A DNA stretch of 64,000 nt from Acinetobacter brisouii CIP 110357 (GCF_000488275.1 NZ_KI530764.1:104105-168104), one strand, 5' to 3'. Positions 34,533 to 45,383 are shown, numbered from the stretch's first letter. Numbers and translations: made by a program. The notes: generated by a model not told the origin, from the letters alone.

Positions 34533-35837
34533 TTAAAAATCATAAATAATGGTCGCATTGATTCGGTTATCTAGACCTTCTTTGTTGTCAAACGTCTGGC
34601 GTTGCCCATACATATATTCAATTCCAATATTAATTGGTTTAACAGGATTGTAAAAAGCATTGATCCAGCCTTCAATTAATTGTTTATTCTGACTATGATC
34701 ATCGTGGACTAATTTTGAAAATGAATTATTGGTATTTGCACGCATGTAACCAAGACCGATGCTTGATCTGATTTTTGGCGTAAACTGCTGGGTCAAACCA
34801 ACTGTGACAGCATCAAATTCATTTTGTTTTATATCTCCATTCTTATCAAATACGTAAGCATAGTTCGTCCATAATAGATTTTTGGTATCACCGAAAATAT
34901 GATTATAGTCAGCACGAAGTAATGTCGTTGGTGTTAACTGAATTTTCCCGCCTAAACCAACACCCCATGCAATAAATTCATCATGATTTCCATACGTAGT
35001 TGCTTTTTGAGTGACGAAAGCTCGCCCAGAAACTAAAGAACCATTATCAAATTTATAATTTAGTCGTCCTGTCAATGAAGGAAGTTTTAGTTTTGCATTC
35101 GGGTCAGTTTGAAAATTTTGTGTGCCTGTAGTGGTTACTGTTTCAGGTTTAGGATCTTCCAAGCTGACTGCAAAATTCATGTGTGGATTAATCACATTAG
35201 AATATTTAAGTTGCGCTATACGTGTTAAAGACCCACCTACTGACAATGCGGCATCTACAGTTTCAGGAAAATATTCTACGGCATTAAAGTTAGACCATGT
35301 TTGACCGATTAACCAGTGATCATAAGTGATGTAGGCATGGCGTATGCGAAATGTATCTCGGGTACTGCTTCCCAAGAAGTCCATTTCTATCTTACCGCCG
35401 ATATCGTGCCCCAAGCTTGTCGGTGCTTTAAAATTAAAACCCAAACGGGTAGCATTCAGCGAACTTTGAAATTTATCGGCATTGTTTGTTTCTGCAGCGG
35501 TATGTTCTAAAGGTACAGTGCTGATGTTGTTAAACATTGCACTCGGCCCTTTCACCTGATACGAAGCATCTGCACGAATATTGCCATAAAGTTCAAATTC
35601 AGCACCGCCCTTGGTCGTCATATGCGTGAGATTTAAAGGAGATGCTGTCTTTTTTATTTTAGCCAATTCCTCTTTATCTTCTTCTTTTTGTTTTTTCAGC
35701 ATTAATTTCAATTCTTGAATTTCTTGTTCAAGTTTAGAAATTTGTTCTTCTGTTACCGCAGCATAAGTTGGCGAAACAAATATTAATGTTGCAAAACTCA
35801 ATGCACTTTTGAACAGAAAATTAGTCGACCCTTTCAT
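34533..35837 (-). CDS. DcaP-like outer membrane porin
   Basis: A 434-residue outer membrane protein. It has a signal peptide ending in SPTYA about residue 27, then a coiled-coil segment (about 29-65, EEQISKLEQEIQELKLML and KKQKEEDKEEL) that is the hallmark of trimeric DcaP-type porins of Acinetobacter. A beta-barrel of alternating hydrophobic strands follows, ending in the C-terminal aromatic INATIIYDF. DcaP homologues import dicarboxylates and other small negatively charged compounds. ATG 35837 follows GGAGT. Its location near the leucine/isovalerate operon and acyl-CoA synthetase suggests uptake of an organic acid, but this is inference. Confidence 0.9.
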   Translation of the reverse strand: MKGSTNFLFKSALSFATLIFVSPTYAAVTEEQISKLEQEIQELKLMLKKQKEEDKEELAKIKKTASPLNLTHMTTKGGAEFELYGNIRADASYQVKGPSAMFNNISTVPLEHTAAETNNADKFQSSLNATRLGFNFKAPTSLGHDIGGKIEMDFLGSSTRDTFRIRHAYITYDHWLIGQTWSNFNAVEYFPETVDAALSVGGSLTRIAQLKYSNVINPHMNFAVSLEDPKPETVTTTGTQNFQTDPNAKLKLPSLTGRLNYKFDNGSLVSGRAFVTQKATTYGNHDEFIAWGVGLGGKIQLTPTTLLRADYNHIFGDTKNLLWTNYAYVFDKNGDIKQNEFDAVTVGLTQQFTPKIRSSIGLGYMRANTNNSFSKLVHDDHSQNKQLIEGWINAFYNPVKPINIGIEYMYGQRQTFDNKEGLDNRINATIIYDF

Positions 35838-36072
35838 ATAAAACTCCATTTTAAACATAAGCTCCGTTGCTTATTTTTTTGATTTATTGATATTCCATGC
35901 ATAAATATGCGTTAGATCCATGCTGATCGGTTTGCTGGACAGAAACACAACCTTCTGATTGATCTAATTTATTTTTAAGTTGATGCGAATATCTAAAAGT
36001 TAATTCATTGCAGAATATTTATTCAATACAATCAGTTATAAGATAAATTTGATTAAAGCCAACCTGTGGAAA

Positions 36073-37059
36073 CTAAGCCATTGCATCAATACCGAGTTGG
36101 GAGATGCTTGGTCGAGCCTTTTCCACTTGCAATCCTAATTTTTTAAATAACCGCTGATCTTGTCCTGCACCTGCATTTGGTGTAGTCAGCAGTTTTTCTC
36201 CAGAAAACAGTGAATTGGCACCTGCCATAAAAGCCAAGGCCTGATCCGAATCACTTAATGATTCACGCCCCGCAGAAAGGCGGATGTAACTGTTTGGCAT
36301 GAGAATACGTGCCACGGCAATGGTTCGTATCCATTCCGTCACATCAAGCCGCTCTAGCTCTGCCAAGGGAGTACCTGCAATTGGAACCAGCATGTTGATC
36401 GGGACAGATTCGGGATGAATCGGCAAAGTCGAAAGCTCATGCAACAAACCGATACGATCCTGCTGGTTTTCCCCTAGCCCAACAATGCCTCCACTACAAA
36501 CTTTCAGACCTGCCTGACGTACATGATCAAGCGTATTTAAACGGTCATCAAAACTGCGGGTGCTAATGATATGAGAATAATATTCACGAGAGGTATCTAG
36601 ATTGTGGTTGTAATAATCCAGTCCAGCGTCTTTGAGGCGTTCTGCCTGCGACGCATTCAGCATACCTAGGGTCATACAGGTTTCCAGCCCCAAGGCTTTG
36701 ACCTCTTTGACCATTTCGAGTACATATGGCATGTCACGTTCATGTGGATTTCGCCAGGCTGCCCCCATACAGAAACGTGAAGAACCAGAAGCTTTTGCGA
36801 TTTGCGCTTCCTGAACAACTTTTTCTACCGTAATACGCCTCTCAGCTTCTAGCTGAGAATCATAATGAGCCGATTGTGAACAGTACTTGCAGTCTTCTGG
36901 GCATTTTCCAGTTTTGATCGACAGTAAGGTGCTCACCTGTATCTGGTTAGGCTGAAAATGTGCACGATGCACTTGTTGTGCCTGAAAAAGCAGATCTAGA
37001 AAAGGTTGTTCATATAAGTGCTGGATTTCTTCACGTGTCCAGTCATTCCTTGGTTGCAT
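36073..37059 (-). CDS. bioB: Biotin synthase
   Basis: A 328-residue radical-SAM enzyme converting dethiobiotin to biotin. The SAM cluster cysteines C53, C57 and C60 are in [13 protein letters not shown]; further conserved elements include [23 protein letters not shown] and RLSAGRE, with ligands for the second iron-sulfur cluster. Length is normal. It lies apart from other bio genes, but next to an operon whose methylcrotonyl-CoA carboxylase needs biotin. Separated from the acyl-CoA synthetase by a hairpin, so probably transcribed independently. Confidence 0.96.
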   Translation of the reverse strand: MQPRNDWTREEIQHLYEQPFLDLLFQAQQVHRAHFQPNQIQVSTLLSIKTGKCPEDCKYCSQSAHYDSQLEAERRITVEKVVQEAQIAKASGSSRFCMGAAWRNPHERDMPYVLEMVKEVKALGLETCMTLGMLNASQAERLKDAGLDYYNHNLDTSREYYSHIISTRSFDDRLNTLDHVRQAGLKVCSGGIVGLGENQQDRIGLLHELSTLPIHPESVPINMLVPIAGTPLAELERLDVTEWIRTIAVARILMPNSYIRLSAGRESLSDSDQALAFMAGANSLFSGEKLLTTPNAGAGQDQRLFKKLGLQVEKARPSISQLGIDAMA

Positions 37060-37106
37060 ACGTTTTCCCTGAATATTGATAACTTATTATTAAAATTGGC
37101 AATTCC

Positions 37107-37143
37107 CCCTTTATTCCGTAGCATGTACTACAGAAATAAAGGG
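37107..37143 (-). terminator. Hairpin between acyl-CoA synthetase and bioB
   Basis: CCCTTTATT (37107-37115) pairs with AATAAAGGG (37135-37143), and the stem continues after a bulge with CGTAG / CTACAG. It lies in the 116-base gap between the minus-strand synthetase stop and the bioB start. There is no U run, so it may be a terminator helped by Rho or a structural 5' leader of bioB. Confidence 0.5.
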
Positions 37144-37175
37144 ATTAGATCGGCTCAAAAAAGATAAAGGGTAAA

Positions 37176-38864
37176 TTAAGCCACTTCTTCCAGATTTAAT
37201 TCCTTACGCATCAATTCGCGTAATTTAAATTTTTGTGTCTTACCCGAAGTGGTCATTGGAAACTCGGTGAAGAACCGCACGTAACGCGGCACCTTGTTAT
37301 GCGAGATATGTTCTGCGCAATAACGACGAATACATTCTTCCGTCGTGGTGTGATGACCATGCAGAATAATGCAGGCGCATAATTCTTCACCATATTTGGC
37401 ATCTGGTACACCAATCACCTGTACGTCAGAAACATCTGGATGGGTATAGAGGAAATCTTCAATTTCTTTCGGGAACAGGTTTTCACCGCCACGAATGACA
37501 ATATCCTTGATACGACCTTTGATTTTGACAAAACCCTGATCATCCATTTCGGCGATATCACCGGTATGCATCCATTTGGCAACATCAACGACTTCTTTGG
37601 TTTTATCTTCATCTTCCCAGTAGCCGAGCATCACGGAATAACCACGCACGCAAAGCTCGCCGAGTGAACCACGCGGAACCAGTTTGCCCTGCTCATCCAC
37701 AATCTTGATTTCCAGATGTGGATGCACACGTCCTACTGTGCCGACTCGACATTCAATTGAATCATCAGTATGTGTCTGGGCACTGACTGGCGCTGTTTCT
37801 GTCATACCGTAGCAGATGGTAATGTCTGACATGTGCATGCGTTCCATCACACGCTGCATGATTTCCCGCGGGCATGGACTACCTGCCATAATGCCAGTAC
37901 GCAAGCTGGACAGGTCGAACTCTTCAAAACTGTCCTGCTCTAGCATGGCAATAAACATGGTTGGCACACCATAGGCTGCCGTGCATTTTTCCACCTGAAT
38001 CGTTTTAAGTGTGTCCAGCGGGTTAAATACAGCTGCCGGATACACCATGGTCGAACCATGTGTTAGACAGGCCAAGTTACCCATCACCATGCCGAAACAA
38101 TGAAATAACGGTACAGAAATGCACACTCGATCTTGTGGAGTCAGATGAATCGCTTCACCGACAAAATAACCATTATTTAAAATGTTATTGTGGGTCAGCA
38201 TGGTGCCTTTGGGGTTGCCTGTCGTGCCAGAAGTAAACTGGATATTGATCGTTTCATCAAATTGCAGTTCATTGGAAATGCTGGTCAGTTCATCGAGCTG
38301 CTTCTGGCTTGGGCTAACTAGCAGGTCGTCAAAGCGGTGGATCCCCGGATGTTCTTGCTGGTCAATTTTAATGACATGTTTGAGATAAGGTAGACACTCT
38401 GAGAACAGGACTTTATTGACAGCGTGCGGTAATTCAGGAGCAATATGGGTAAGAATAGCCTGATAATTCGTGGTTTTAAATTGCGAACCAATCACCAGTC
38501 CTGTGCAAGAAACCTTGTTTAATACATATTCCAACTCATTACTTTTATAAGCTGGATTGAGATTGACCAAGATAATACCTGCTTTAAAAGCTGCAAACTG
38601 TGTAATCGTCCATTCCACACAATTTGGTGACCAGATGGCCAAACGGTCCCCTTTCCTTAGTCCCAATTTGAGCAAACTACAAGCAAAGGCGTTCACCTGT
38701 GCTTGTAATTCCCGATAAGTTAAACGCTTATTCTGATGCACACTCACCACTGCATCATGATTGGCATATTGCTGACAAGCTTGATCAAACTTCTCACCAA
38801 TTGTCATGCCCAATAATGGCTGACTACTCGCACCATAGGCGTAACTTAACTTTGACTGTGTCAT
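37176..38864 (-). CDS. AMP-dependent acyl-CoA synthetase
   Basis: A 562-residue adenylate-forming ligase. The P-loop is FTSGTTGNPKGTMLTH; later motifs are YGMTETAP, HTGDIAEMDDQGF and the hinge IKGRIKDIVIRGGENLFPKEIE, with the catalytic lysine in TTSGKTQKFKLRE. It activates a medium-chain or branched carboxylic acid to the acyl-CoA. Located between bioB and the TetR regulator of the divergent leucine/isovalerate operon, it may activate isovalerate or a related acid entering that pathway; inference. ATG 38864 is preferred because AAGGAG directly abuts the upstream ATG (38873) but is nine bases from this one. Confidence 0.92.
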   Translation of the reverse strand: MTQSKLSYAYGASSQPLLGMTIGEKFDQACQQYANHDAVVSVHQNKRLTYRELQAQVNAFACSLLKLGLRKGDRLAIWSPNCVEWTITQFAAFKAGIILVNLNPAYKSNELEYVLNKVSCTGLVIGSQFKTTNYQAILTHIAPELPHAVNKVLFSECLPYLKHVIKIDQQEHPGIHRFDDLLVSPSQKQLDELTSISNELQFDETINIQFTSGTTGNPKGTMLTHNNILNNGYFVGEAIHLTPQDRVCISVPLFHCFGMVMGNLACLTHGSTMVYPAAVFNPLDTLKTIQVEKCTAAYGVPTMFIAMLEQDSFEEFDLSSLRTGIMAGSPCPREIMQRVMERMHMSDITICYGMTETAPVSAQTHTDDSIECRVGTVGRVHPHLEIKIVDEQGKLVPRGSLGELCVRGYSVMLGYWEDEDKTKEVVDVAKWMHTGDIAEMDDQGFVKIKGRIKDIVIRGGENLFPKEIEDFLYTHPDVSDVQVIGVPDAKYGEELCACIILHGHHTTTEECIRRYCAEHISHNKVPRYVRFFTEFPMTTSGKTQKFKLRELMRKELNLEEVA

Positions 38865-38967
38865 TGAATCCATCTCCTTGATTCTTTGTAATTCTGATTT
38901 TTACTGCACACTTTAATTTTGTTGTTGTGACTATTTCCAAACTGTCATCTATTTGTTTTTGTGATGA

Positions 38968-39603
38968 TTAAATTAAATTTTCCTCCTTTACGCTGACTGC
39001 ATTGACACAAAAATCGGCGATCTGTTTGACAAAATAATCACGGTAAGACTGATCAAACATCACATTCCGAGATGGATTTAAAGGTTCAATGACGACAAAG
39101 GTCATGGTTCCCACGACACATAAAGCTGCTGTATTCAAATCCTCAAATCCAAACTCACCGGTCACTTTCCCTTCGGCAAGAATCTCTTTCATGCTTTGCT
39201 TAATAAATTGTTTACTGCGAAAACGCTCATGTTCAATCGCAGGATCAGCCGGTTCGAACATGAGCGAATACGCCAGTTGAGGGCTATTCAATGCACGTTT
39301 TACAAATGCCGTTACCGCCTTGTGCAGTTTATCTTTCGGTGTAAGCGGACCCGCTGCAATGGCATCTAAAATCTGTACCTCTTGCTTAATCGCTTCCGAT
39401 AACACTTCAACAAGGATCTGCCCTTTGTTTTCAAAGTAACGGTAGACCAACCCACTGGAAACACCGGCACGTTCGGCAATCGCGTGGATCTGTGCATCTT
39501 TCAATCCTCCCTGTGCAATCAATTCACGAGCGGATTGCAAAATCGCTTTACGATTTTGTTCCATTCGGTCCTGCATCAATGAAGATCTCTTATAACCACT
39601 CAT
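38968..39603 (-). CDS. TetR-family transcriptional regulator
   Basis: A 211-residue regulator with an N-terminal TetR helix-turn-helix (AERAGVSSGLVYRYFENKGQIL at about 40-61) and a ligand-binding C-terminal domain. It is divergent from the isovaleryl-CoA dehydrogenase gene and next to the acyl-CoA synthetase, so it is the likely repressor of one or both, presumably responding to an acyl-CoA. In many proteobacteria liu operons are controlled by MerR-type LiuR or TetR-type LiuQ; this would fit the latter kind. Two adjacent palindromes in the 146-base divergent gap are candidate operators. ATG 39603 is chosen over an upstream start that enters the operator region. Confidence 0.88.
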   Translation of the reverse strand: MSGYKRSSLMQDRMEQNRKAILQSARELIAQGGLKDAQIHAIAERAGVSSGLVYRYFENKGQILVEVLSEAIKQEVQILDAIAAGPLTPKDKLHKAVTAFVKRALNSPQLAYSLMFEPADPAIEHERFRSKQFIKQSMKEILAEGKVTGEFGFEDLNTAALCVVGTMTFVVIEPLNPSRNVMFDQSYRDYFVKQIADFCVNAVSVKEENLI

Positions 39604-39623
39604 AGGCTTATTCTCAACCAGAT

Positions 39624-39661
39624 AAAATGAATTGTAAATCATTTTGTGAATATTGATTCAC
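39624..39661. promoter_or_regulatory. Two adjacent palindromes, candidate TetR operators
   Basis: AAAATGA-N8-TCATTTT (39624-39645) is a perfect 7-bp inverted repeat; directly abutting it is GTGAAT-N4-ATTCAC (39646-39661), a perfect 6-bp inverted repeat. Both lie between the TetR gene start (39603) and the isovaleryl-CoA dehydrogenase gene. Paired dyads suit cooperative binding of two TetR dimers controlling both directions. Confidence 0.6.
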
Positions 39662-39749
39662 TTTTTTAAAAAAAGATTGTATTGTAAAAATCAAGCACAG
39701 CAAAAATGCTTATGGAACAACAAATATAACCTCCAGGATGAATGAAGAA

Positions 39750-40922
39750 ATGAATCTTAAAAGCTTAAATTTTGGTCTCGATGAAACGTTAATCGCACTT
39801 CGTGATTCGGTTTCCGCTTTCTGCGCAAAGGAAATTGCACCTATCGCCCGCCAAGTTGACCATGACAACCTGTTCCCTGCCCATCTCTGGAAAAAGTTTG
39901 GCGATATGGGCTTACTCGGCATGACAGTCAGTGAAGAATATGGCGGCACCAATCTGGGATATTTGGCCCATATTATTGTAATGCAAGAGATTTCTCGTGC
40001 ATCAGCAGCAATCGGCTTATCTTACGGTGCACATTCTAACCTATGTGTGAATCAAATTAATCGAAATGGTAATGAAGAACAAAAACAGCGTTTCCTACCG
40101 AAACTGGTTTCTGGTGAATATGTTGGTGCTTTAGCAATGTCTGAACCGAATGCGGGTTCGGATGTCGTCAGCATGAAACTGCGTGCAGAGCAAAAAGGCG
40201 ATAAATTTATCCTGAATGGCTCAAAAATGTGGATCACCAATGGCGGTGATGCAGATGTCTTAGTGGTGTACGCCAAAACCGATATCAATGCTGGTTCAAA
40301 AGGAATTACAGCGTTCCTGATTGAAAAAGATATGCCGGGCTTTAGTCATGGCTCACATCTCGACAAACTCGGGATGCGTGGTTCAAACACCTATCCAATG
40401 TTCTTCGATAATGTTGAAGTTCCAATGGAAAATGTCCTTGGTGGTATCGGCAATGGTGTCAAAGTCCTGATGAGTGGTCTGGATTATGAACGTGCCGTAT
40501 TAAGTGCTGGCCCACTAGGCATTATGGATGCCTGTATGGATGAAGTCATTCCTTACATTCATGACCGCAAACAGTTTGGACAAGCCCTTGGTGAATTCCA
40601 GTTGATGCAAGGCAAGATTGCCGACATGTACTCAACCTGGTTGGCGTGTAAAGCCTTGGTCTATGCAGTGGGTGCAGCCTGTGATCAGGTAGATCATGAC
40701 CGTGGTCTGCGTAAAGATGCCGCCAGTGCCATTTTATACGCGGCAGAAAAAGCCACATGGATGGCAGGTGAAGCAATCCAGACCTTGGGCGGTAATGGTT
40801 ATATCAATGAATACAATACTGGACGTCTATGGCGTGATGCCAAACTCTATGAAATTGGTGCTGGAACTTCTGAAATTCGTCGTATGTTGATTGGCCGTGA
40901 AATTTTTAACGAAACGGCATAA
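39750..40922 (+). CDS. liuA: Isovaleryl-CoA dehydrogenase
   Basis: A 390-residue acyl-CoA dehydrogenase oxidising isovaleryl-CoA to 3-methylcrotonyl-CoA with FAD. Visible are [15 protein letters not shown], the FAD-binding [17 protein letters not shown], the [11 protein letters not shown] segment holding the catalytic Glu position characteristic of isovaleryl-CoA dehydrogenases, and the C-terminal [23 protein letters not shown] block. Downstream methylcrotonyl-CoA carboxylase genes fix the substrate. Start is ATG 39750 giving the usual length; ATG 39738 is an alternative four codons earlier. First gene of the liu-type operon. Confidence 0.95.
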   Translation: MNLKSLNFGLDETLIALRDSVSAFCAKEIAPIARQVDHDNLFPAHLWKKFGDMGLLGMTVSEEYGGTNLGYLAHIIVMQEISRASAAIGLSYGAHSNLCVNQINRNGNEEQKQRFLPKLVSGEYVGALAMSEPNAGSDVVSMKLRAEQKGDKFILNGSKMWITNGGDADVLVVYAKTDINAGSKGITAFLIEKDMPGFSHGSHLDKLGMRGSNTYPMFFDNVEVPMENVLGGIGNGVKVLMSGLDYERAVLSAGPLGIMDACMDEVIPYIHDRKQFGQALGEFQLMQGKIADMYSTWLACKALVYAVGAACDQVDHDRGLRKDAASAILYAAEKATWMAGEAIQTLGGNGYINEYNTGRLWRDAKLYEIGAGTSEIRRMLIGREIFNETA

Positions 40923-40964
40923 CGCAAATCAACCCGAAAAATAAAAGAGCAAGGAAGTTTCCCT

Positions 40965-42566
40965 ATGAATCAATTAAAAAGCAAAATAAATATTCGAAGT
41001 GAAGACTTTAAAATTAACCAGCAAGCCATGCAAACACTGGTAGACGATCTCAAAAATGTGGCACAGCACATTGCTCTAGGCGGGGGTGAAGTCGCTCGTG
41101 AAAAACATCTGGCCCGCGGCAAATTGTTGCCACGAGAGCGAATCGATCACCTGATCGATCCAGGAACAGCTTTTCTCGAAATTGGCCAGTTAGCTGCCTA
41201 TAAAGTCTATCAGGATGATATTCCTGCAGCAGGTGTCATCGCGGGTGTAGGACTCATACATGGTGTGACCTGTATGATCGTGGCAAACGATGCTACGGTC
41301 AAAGGCGGAACCTACTACCCGCTCACCGTAAAAAAACATTTACGTGCACAAGAAATTGCCGAGCAGAACCATCTACCTTGTATTTATTTGGTCGATTCGG
41401 GTGGGGCTTATCTTCCACTTCAGGATGAAGTATTCCCGGATCGCGATCACTTTGGTCGTATTTTCTACAATCAAGCCCGTATGTCGAGCCAAGGTATCGC
41501 TCAGATCGCTGTCGTGATGGGAAGCTGTACCGCTGGCGGCGCTTATGTTCCAGCCATGTCGGATGAAACCATTATTGTACGTAATCAAGGTACGATTTTC
41601 CTCGGTGGCCCACCTTTGGTAAAAGCGGCAACAGGTGAAGTCGTCAGCAGCGAAGATCTCGGTGGTGGTGATGTACATACCCGATTGTCTGGTGTGGCGG
41701 ATTATCTGGCGGAAAATGATCGGCATGCCATTGCACTTGCCCGAAATGTAGTCGCCAACCTCAATAAAAAACCTCAAAAACTAGGCGAAAACATTGAAGC
41801 ACCTTTATTTGATGCAAAAGAACTCTATGGTGTGATCCCTAGTGATGCACGTAAACCGTTTGATGTTCGTGAAGTCATTGCACGAATTGTTGATGGTTCA
41901 CGTTTTGATGAGTTTAAAGCTCGTTTTGGCTCGACCCTAGTGACTGGCTTTGCCTCACTGTACGGTATGCCGGTTGGGATTATTGCCAATAACGGGATTC
42001 TATTTGCAGAATCAGCACAAAAAGGCGCACATTTTATTGAACTATGTACTCAGCGTAATATTCCACTGTTATTCATTCAGAATATCACTGGTTTTATGGT
42101 GGGGCGCCAGTACGAAAATGAAGGTATTGCCAAGCATGGCGCCAAACTGGTGATGGCGGTCGCTAATGCTAATGTACCTAAGCTTACTCTAATTATTGGC
42201 GGTTCTTTTGGTGCAGGTAACTATGGGATGTGTGGTCGTGCGTATTCACCACGTTTCTTGTGGACTTGGCCAAACTCACGTATTTCTGTGATGGGCGGAG
42301 AACAAGCCGCGAGCGTACTTTCAACATTAAAACGTGATCAAATTGAACAGCGCGGTGAAACTTGGTCAGCAGAACAAGAAGATCAGTTTAAACAACCGTT
42401 CCGTGATCAATTCGAGAAGCAAGGCCATCCTTATTATGCCTCTGCCCGCCTGTGGGATGATGGTGTAATTGATCCGATACAAACCCGTCATGTGCTCGGT
42501 TTAAGTCTGGCTGCAGCCTTGAATGCACCAATCCAGCCAACTAAATTCGGCGTGTTCCGCATGTAA
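40965..42566 (+). CDS. liuB: Methylcrotonyl-CoA carboxylase, carboxyltransferase (beta) subunit
   Basis: A 533-residue carboxyltransferase that moves CO2 from carboxybiotin to 3-methylcrotonyl-CoA. The crotonase-fold halves are clear: [22 protein letters not shown] at the N-terminus, [28 protein letters not shown] and the second oxyanion region [20 protein letters not shown]. Length is normal for MccB/LiuB. The gene is 42 bases after liuA with AAGGAAG before its ATG, and 10 bases before the hydratase gene, so clearly one operon. Works with the biotin-carrying alpha subunit encoded at 43389. Confidence 0.96.
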   Translation: MNQLKSKINIRSEDFKINQQAMQTLVDDLKNVAQHIALGGGEVAREKHLARGKLLPRERIDHLIDPGTAFLEIGQLAAYKVYQDDIPAAGVIAGVGLIHGVTCMIVANDATVKGGTYYPLTVKKHLRAQEIAEQNHLPCIYLVDSGGAYLPLQDEVFPDRDHFGRIFYNQARMSSQGIAQIAVVMGSCTAGGAYVPAMSDETIIVRNQGTIFLGGPPLVKAATGEVVSSEDLGGGDVHTRLSGVADYLAENDRHAIALARNVVANLNKKPQKLGENIEAPLFDAKELYGVIPSDARKPFDVREVIARIVDGSRFDEFKARFGSTLVTGFASLYGMPVGIIANNGILFAESAQKGAHFIELCTQRNIPLLFIQNITGFMVGRQYENEGIAKHGAKLVMAVANANVPKLTLIIGGSFGAGNYGMCGRAYSPRFLWTWPNSRISVMGGEQAASVLSTLKRDQIEQRGETWSAEQEDQFKQPFRDQFEKQGHPYYASARLWDDGVIDPIQTRHVLGLSLAAALNAPIQPTKFGVFRM

Positions 42567-42576
42567 GAGGTGCAAC

Positions 42577-43371
42577 ATGAGCTATCAATTTTTACAACTC
42601 GAACATCGCGACCAAGTGGCTTATATCTGGTTGAATCGCCCAGAACTGCATAATGCGTTCAACACGCAGGTGATCGAAGAATTGCATCACTGTTTTACCC
42701 AGCTCAATGGGCGTGATGATGTGCGTGTAGTCATTTTGGCGGGACGTGGTAAAAGTTTCTCTGCTGGCGCCGATTTGAACTGGATGAAACACGCTGGGCA
42801 AGCATCACAGGCAGAAAATGAAGCAGATGCGTTGAAACTGGCGATGATGTTGCATAGTTTGGCCACTTTAAAACAGCCAACGATTGCCCGAGTGCACGGA
42901 ATCGCTTTTGGTGGAGGTATGGGTCTGGCGTCAGCCTGTGATATTTGTATCGCCAGCACGGATGCCAAATTTGCAACTTCCGAAGTGCGTTTAGGTTTAG
43001 CACCTTCGACCATCAGCCCATATGTCATTCGCGCCATTGGTGTTCGTCAGGCATCACGCTATTTTCTGACTGCTGAGCGCATTTCAGCAGAGCAAGCGCT
43101 CAATATTGGTTTGGCACATGAAATCGCAGCAGCAGATGAACTCGATCACAAAGTTGATGAAATCGTACAAGCTTTGCTGTTGGGTGGCCCAGAGGCTCAA
43201 ACTGCATCGAAACAACTGATTCAACTGGTCGATCAAAAACAATTAACGCAGGAACTTCTTTTACAGACTGCACAACATATTGCTCATGTTCGCCAAGGAT
43301 CTGAGGCGAAAGAGGGTTTAAATGCTTTTTTGAATAAACAAAGCCCGACGTGGATTACTCCATTAGCATAA
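42577..43371 (+). CDS. liuC: Methylglutaconyl-CoA hydratase (enoyl-CoA hydratase family)
   Basis: A 264-residue crotonase-family enzyme, here most likely hydrating 3-methylglutaconyl-CoA to HMG-CoA. The oxyanion-hole segments GRGKSFSAGADLNWMK and GIAFGGGMGLASACDI are present, and SEVRLGLAPSTISPYV includes the catalytic region. ATG 42577 follows AAGAGG; the longer upstream frame overlaps liuB and is discarded. Position between the two carboxylase subunits is the standard liu order. Confidence 0.94.
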   Translation: MSYQFLQLEHRDQVAYIWLNRPELHNAFNTQVIEELHHCFTQLNGRDDVRVVILAGRGKSFSAGADLNWMKHAGQASQAENEADALKLAMMLHSLATLKQPTIARVHGIAFGGGMGLASACDICIASTDAKFATSEVRLGLAPSTISPYVIRAIGVRQASRYFLTAERISAEQALNIGLAHEIAAADELDHKVDEIVQALLLGGPEAQTASKQLIQLVDQKQLTQELLLQTAQHIAHVRQGSEAKEGLNAFLNKQSPTWITPLA

Positions 43372-43388
43372 AAATAAGGAATAAGGAT

Positions 43389-45383
43389 ATGTTTGAGAAA
43401 ATTTTAATTGCTAACCGTGGTGAAATTGCCTGCCGTGTCATCCGTACCGCAAAAAAACTCGGAATCGCCACAGTGGCTGTGTATTCTGATGCCGATGCAC
43501 AATCGCAACATGTCAAATTAGCTGATGAAGCTGTACATATTGGGCAAGCCCCTGCAACACAAAGTTATTTACAGATCAATCGGATTATTCAGGCGGCACT
43601 AGACACTGGTGCACAGGCCATCCATCCGGGCTATGGTTTTTTGTCCGAAAATGACCAGTTTGCCCTTGCTTGCCAGAAAAATAATATCGTATTTATTGGC
43701 CCGCCAGTGGATGCGATTTTGGCAATGGGCTTGAAAGCGACCTCGAAAGCGCTGATGGAAAAAGCTGGTGTACCTTTAACCCCAGGCTATCATGGGGACA
43801 ATCAGGATGCTGCTTTTCTCAAAGCACAGGCTGACCAGATCGGTTATCCCGTATTGATCAAAGCCAGTGCCGGCGGTGGTGGTAAAGGCATGCGTCTTGT
43901 GGAACGTGCTGAAGATTTTTTGAGCCACCTTTCCTCGTGTAAAAGTGAAGCCAAATCCAGCTTTGGTAATGATGATGTGTTGATTGAACGTTATGTGCTA
44001 CAGCCACGTCATATTGAAGTACAAGTATTTGGTGATACCCATGGCAACTATGTACATTTATTTGAACGTGATTGTTCAGTACAGCGCCGCCACCAGAAAG
44101 TGCTGGAAGAAGCACCTGCACCACAAATGCCATCCAATAAACTGGCCACCATGCGTCAGGCTGCAATTGATGCGGCACGTGCCGTAAATTATGTGGGTGC
44201 GGGTACGGTCGAGTTTATTGTCGAGCAAGATGGTACAGCGTATTTCATGGAAATGAATACGCGTTTGCAAGTTGAACATCCAGTCACGGAAATGATCACT
44301 GGTGAAGACTTGGTGGAGTGGCAACTGCGCGTTGCCTTTGGAGAACCGTTACCTAAACAGCAACATGAATTGCAGATTCATGGTCATGCCATTGAGGCAC
44401 GTGTTTATGCCGAGGAGCCAGGAAAGGGCTTCTTGCCTGCTATAGGTAAAATCAGCTACCTACACTATCCGGAGCAAAATGCAGCGATTCGTGTTGATAG
44501 TGGAATTGTTGAAGGTGATGAAATCACGACCTATTATGACCCGATGATTGCCAAATTAATCGTTTGGGGCAAAAATCGTGAGGCTGCACTGATACAGATG
44601 CACCATGCCTTAAGTCAGTTTCATGTCGATGGCTTGGGCAATAACATTGCTTTTCTGGATCGTTTAGTACTCAGTAATTCTTTTAAACAAGCAAAATTAG
44701 ACACTGGTCTCATCCAGCGTGAGCATAATTTCCTATTCAATATAGCGCTAAAGATTGATGCCAAACTGGTTATTTTTGCTGCATTTATTGAATTGTTGAC
44801 ACTGCTTAAGCAAAACGCACAAAGCGTTTCAACAGTCTGGCAGGCACAGCCACTTTGGCGCTTAAATGTCCGTAGTCAGTATCAGATCGAATTGAAATAT
44901 GGCCCTGAGACCATCAAAGTACAGTTTACTGTCGAAGATGAAGGTTTTACTGCCCAGTACCAGCAACAATCCTACAAGATTTCGGGTCAATTGCTGGATC
45001 AAAATACTGTACATGTACATCTGGATAACCAACAACAAAAATTGGCCTTCAGTCAGCAAGATCACCATCTCACCCTGTTTAAATCAGGTCAAAGTTATCA
45101 GTTTGAATATATCAATCCAGATTATGCTCAGGAAGAAAGCGGAACAGATGATAGTAACCTGAAAGCGCCTATGCCGGGTGTGATTACCCAAGTGTTATTT
45201 ACCGCAAATGATGAGGTAAAAAAAGACGACGTGTTAATGACACTGGAAGCCATGAAAATGGAATACTCAATTCGAGCACCCAGTGATGGCATGATCACCT
45301 CTGCTTACTTCCAAGTGGGAGACCAAGTCAAAGCTGGAGATGAACTTTTGGAATTCCAGCCTTTTGAGGAGGCTGTGGCATGA
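43389..45383 (+). CDS. liuD: Methylcrotonyl-CoA carboxylase, biotin (alpha) subunit
   Basis: A 664-residue subunit: biotin carboxylase N-domain (FEKILIANRGEIACRVIRTAKKLG), ATP-grasp domain with KASAGGGGKGMRLV and the FMEMNTRLQVEHPVTE signature (about 1-450), a central BT-type domain and a C-terminal biotinyl carrier domain with LEAMKME, where K623 should be biotinylated. ATG 43389 follows TAAGGAT. Needs biotin and a ligase; bioB is 6 kb away. Its last four bases overlap the HMG-CoA lyase start. Confidence 0.96.
   Translation: MFEKILIANRGEIACRVIRTAKKLGIATVAVYSDADAQSQHVKLADEAVHIGQAPATQSYLQINRIIQAALDTGAQAIHPGYGFLSENDQFALACQKNNIVFIGPPVDAILAMGLKATSKALMEKAGVPLTPGYHGDNQDAAFLKAQADQIGYPVLIKASAGGGGKGMRLVERAEDFLSHLSSCKSEAKSSFGNDDVLIERYVLQPRHIEVQVFGDTHGNYVHLFERDCSVQRRHQKVLEEAPAPQMPSNKLATMRQAAIDAARAVNYVGAGTVEFIVEQDGTAYFMEMNTRLQVEHPVTEMITGEDLVEWQLRVAFGEPLPKQQHELQIHGHAIEARVYAEEPGKGFLPAIGKISYLHYPEQNAAIRVDSGIVEGDEITTYYDPMIAKLIVWGKNREAALIQMHHALSQFHVDGLGNNIAFLDRLVLSNSFKQAKLDTGLIQREHNFLFNIALKIDAKLVIFAAFIELLTLLKQNAQSVSTVWQAQPLWRLNVRSQYQIELKYGPETIKVQFTVEDEGFTAQYQQQSYKISGQLLDQNTVHVHLDNQQQKLAFSQQDHHLTLFKSGQSYQFEYINPDYAQEESGTDDSNLKAPMPGVITQVLFTANDEVKKDDVLMTLEAMKMEYSIRAPSDGMITSAYFQVGDQVKAGDELLEFQPFEEAVA

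Noticed and set aside
42687..43037. 116-codon minus-strand frame inside liuC
   Set aside because: Shadow of the hydratase gene; no independent signals.
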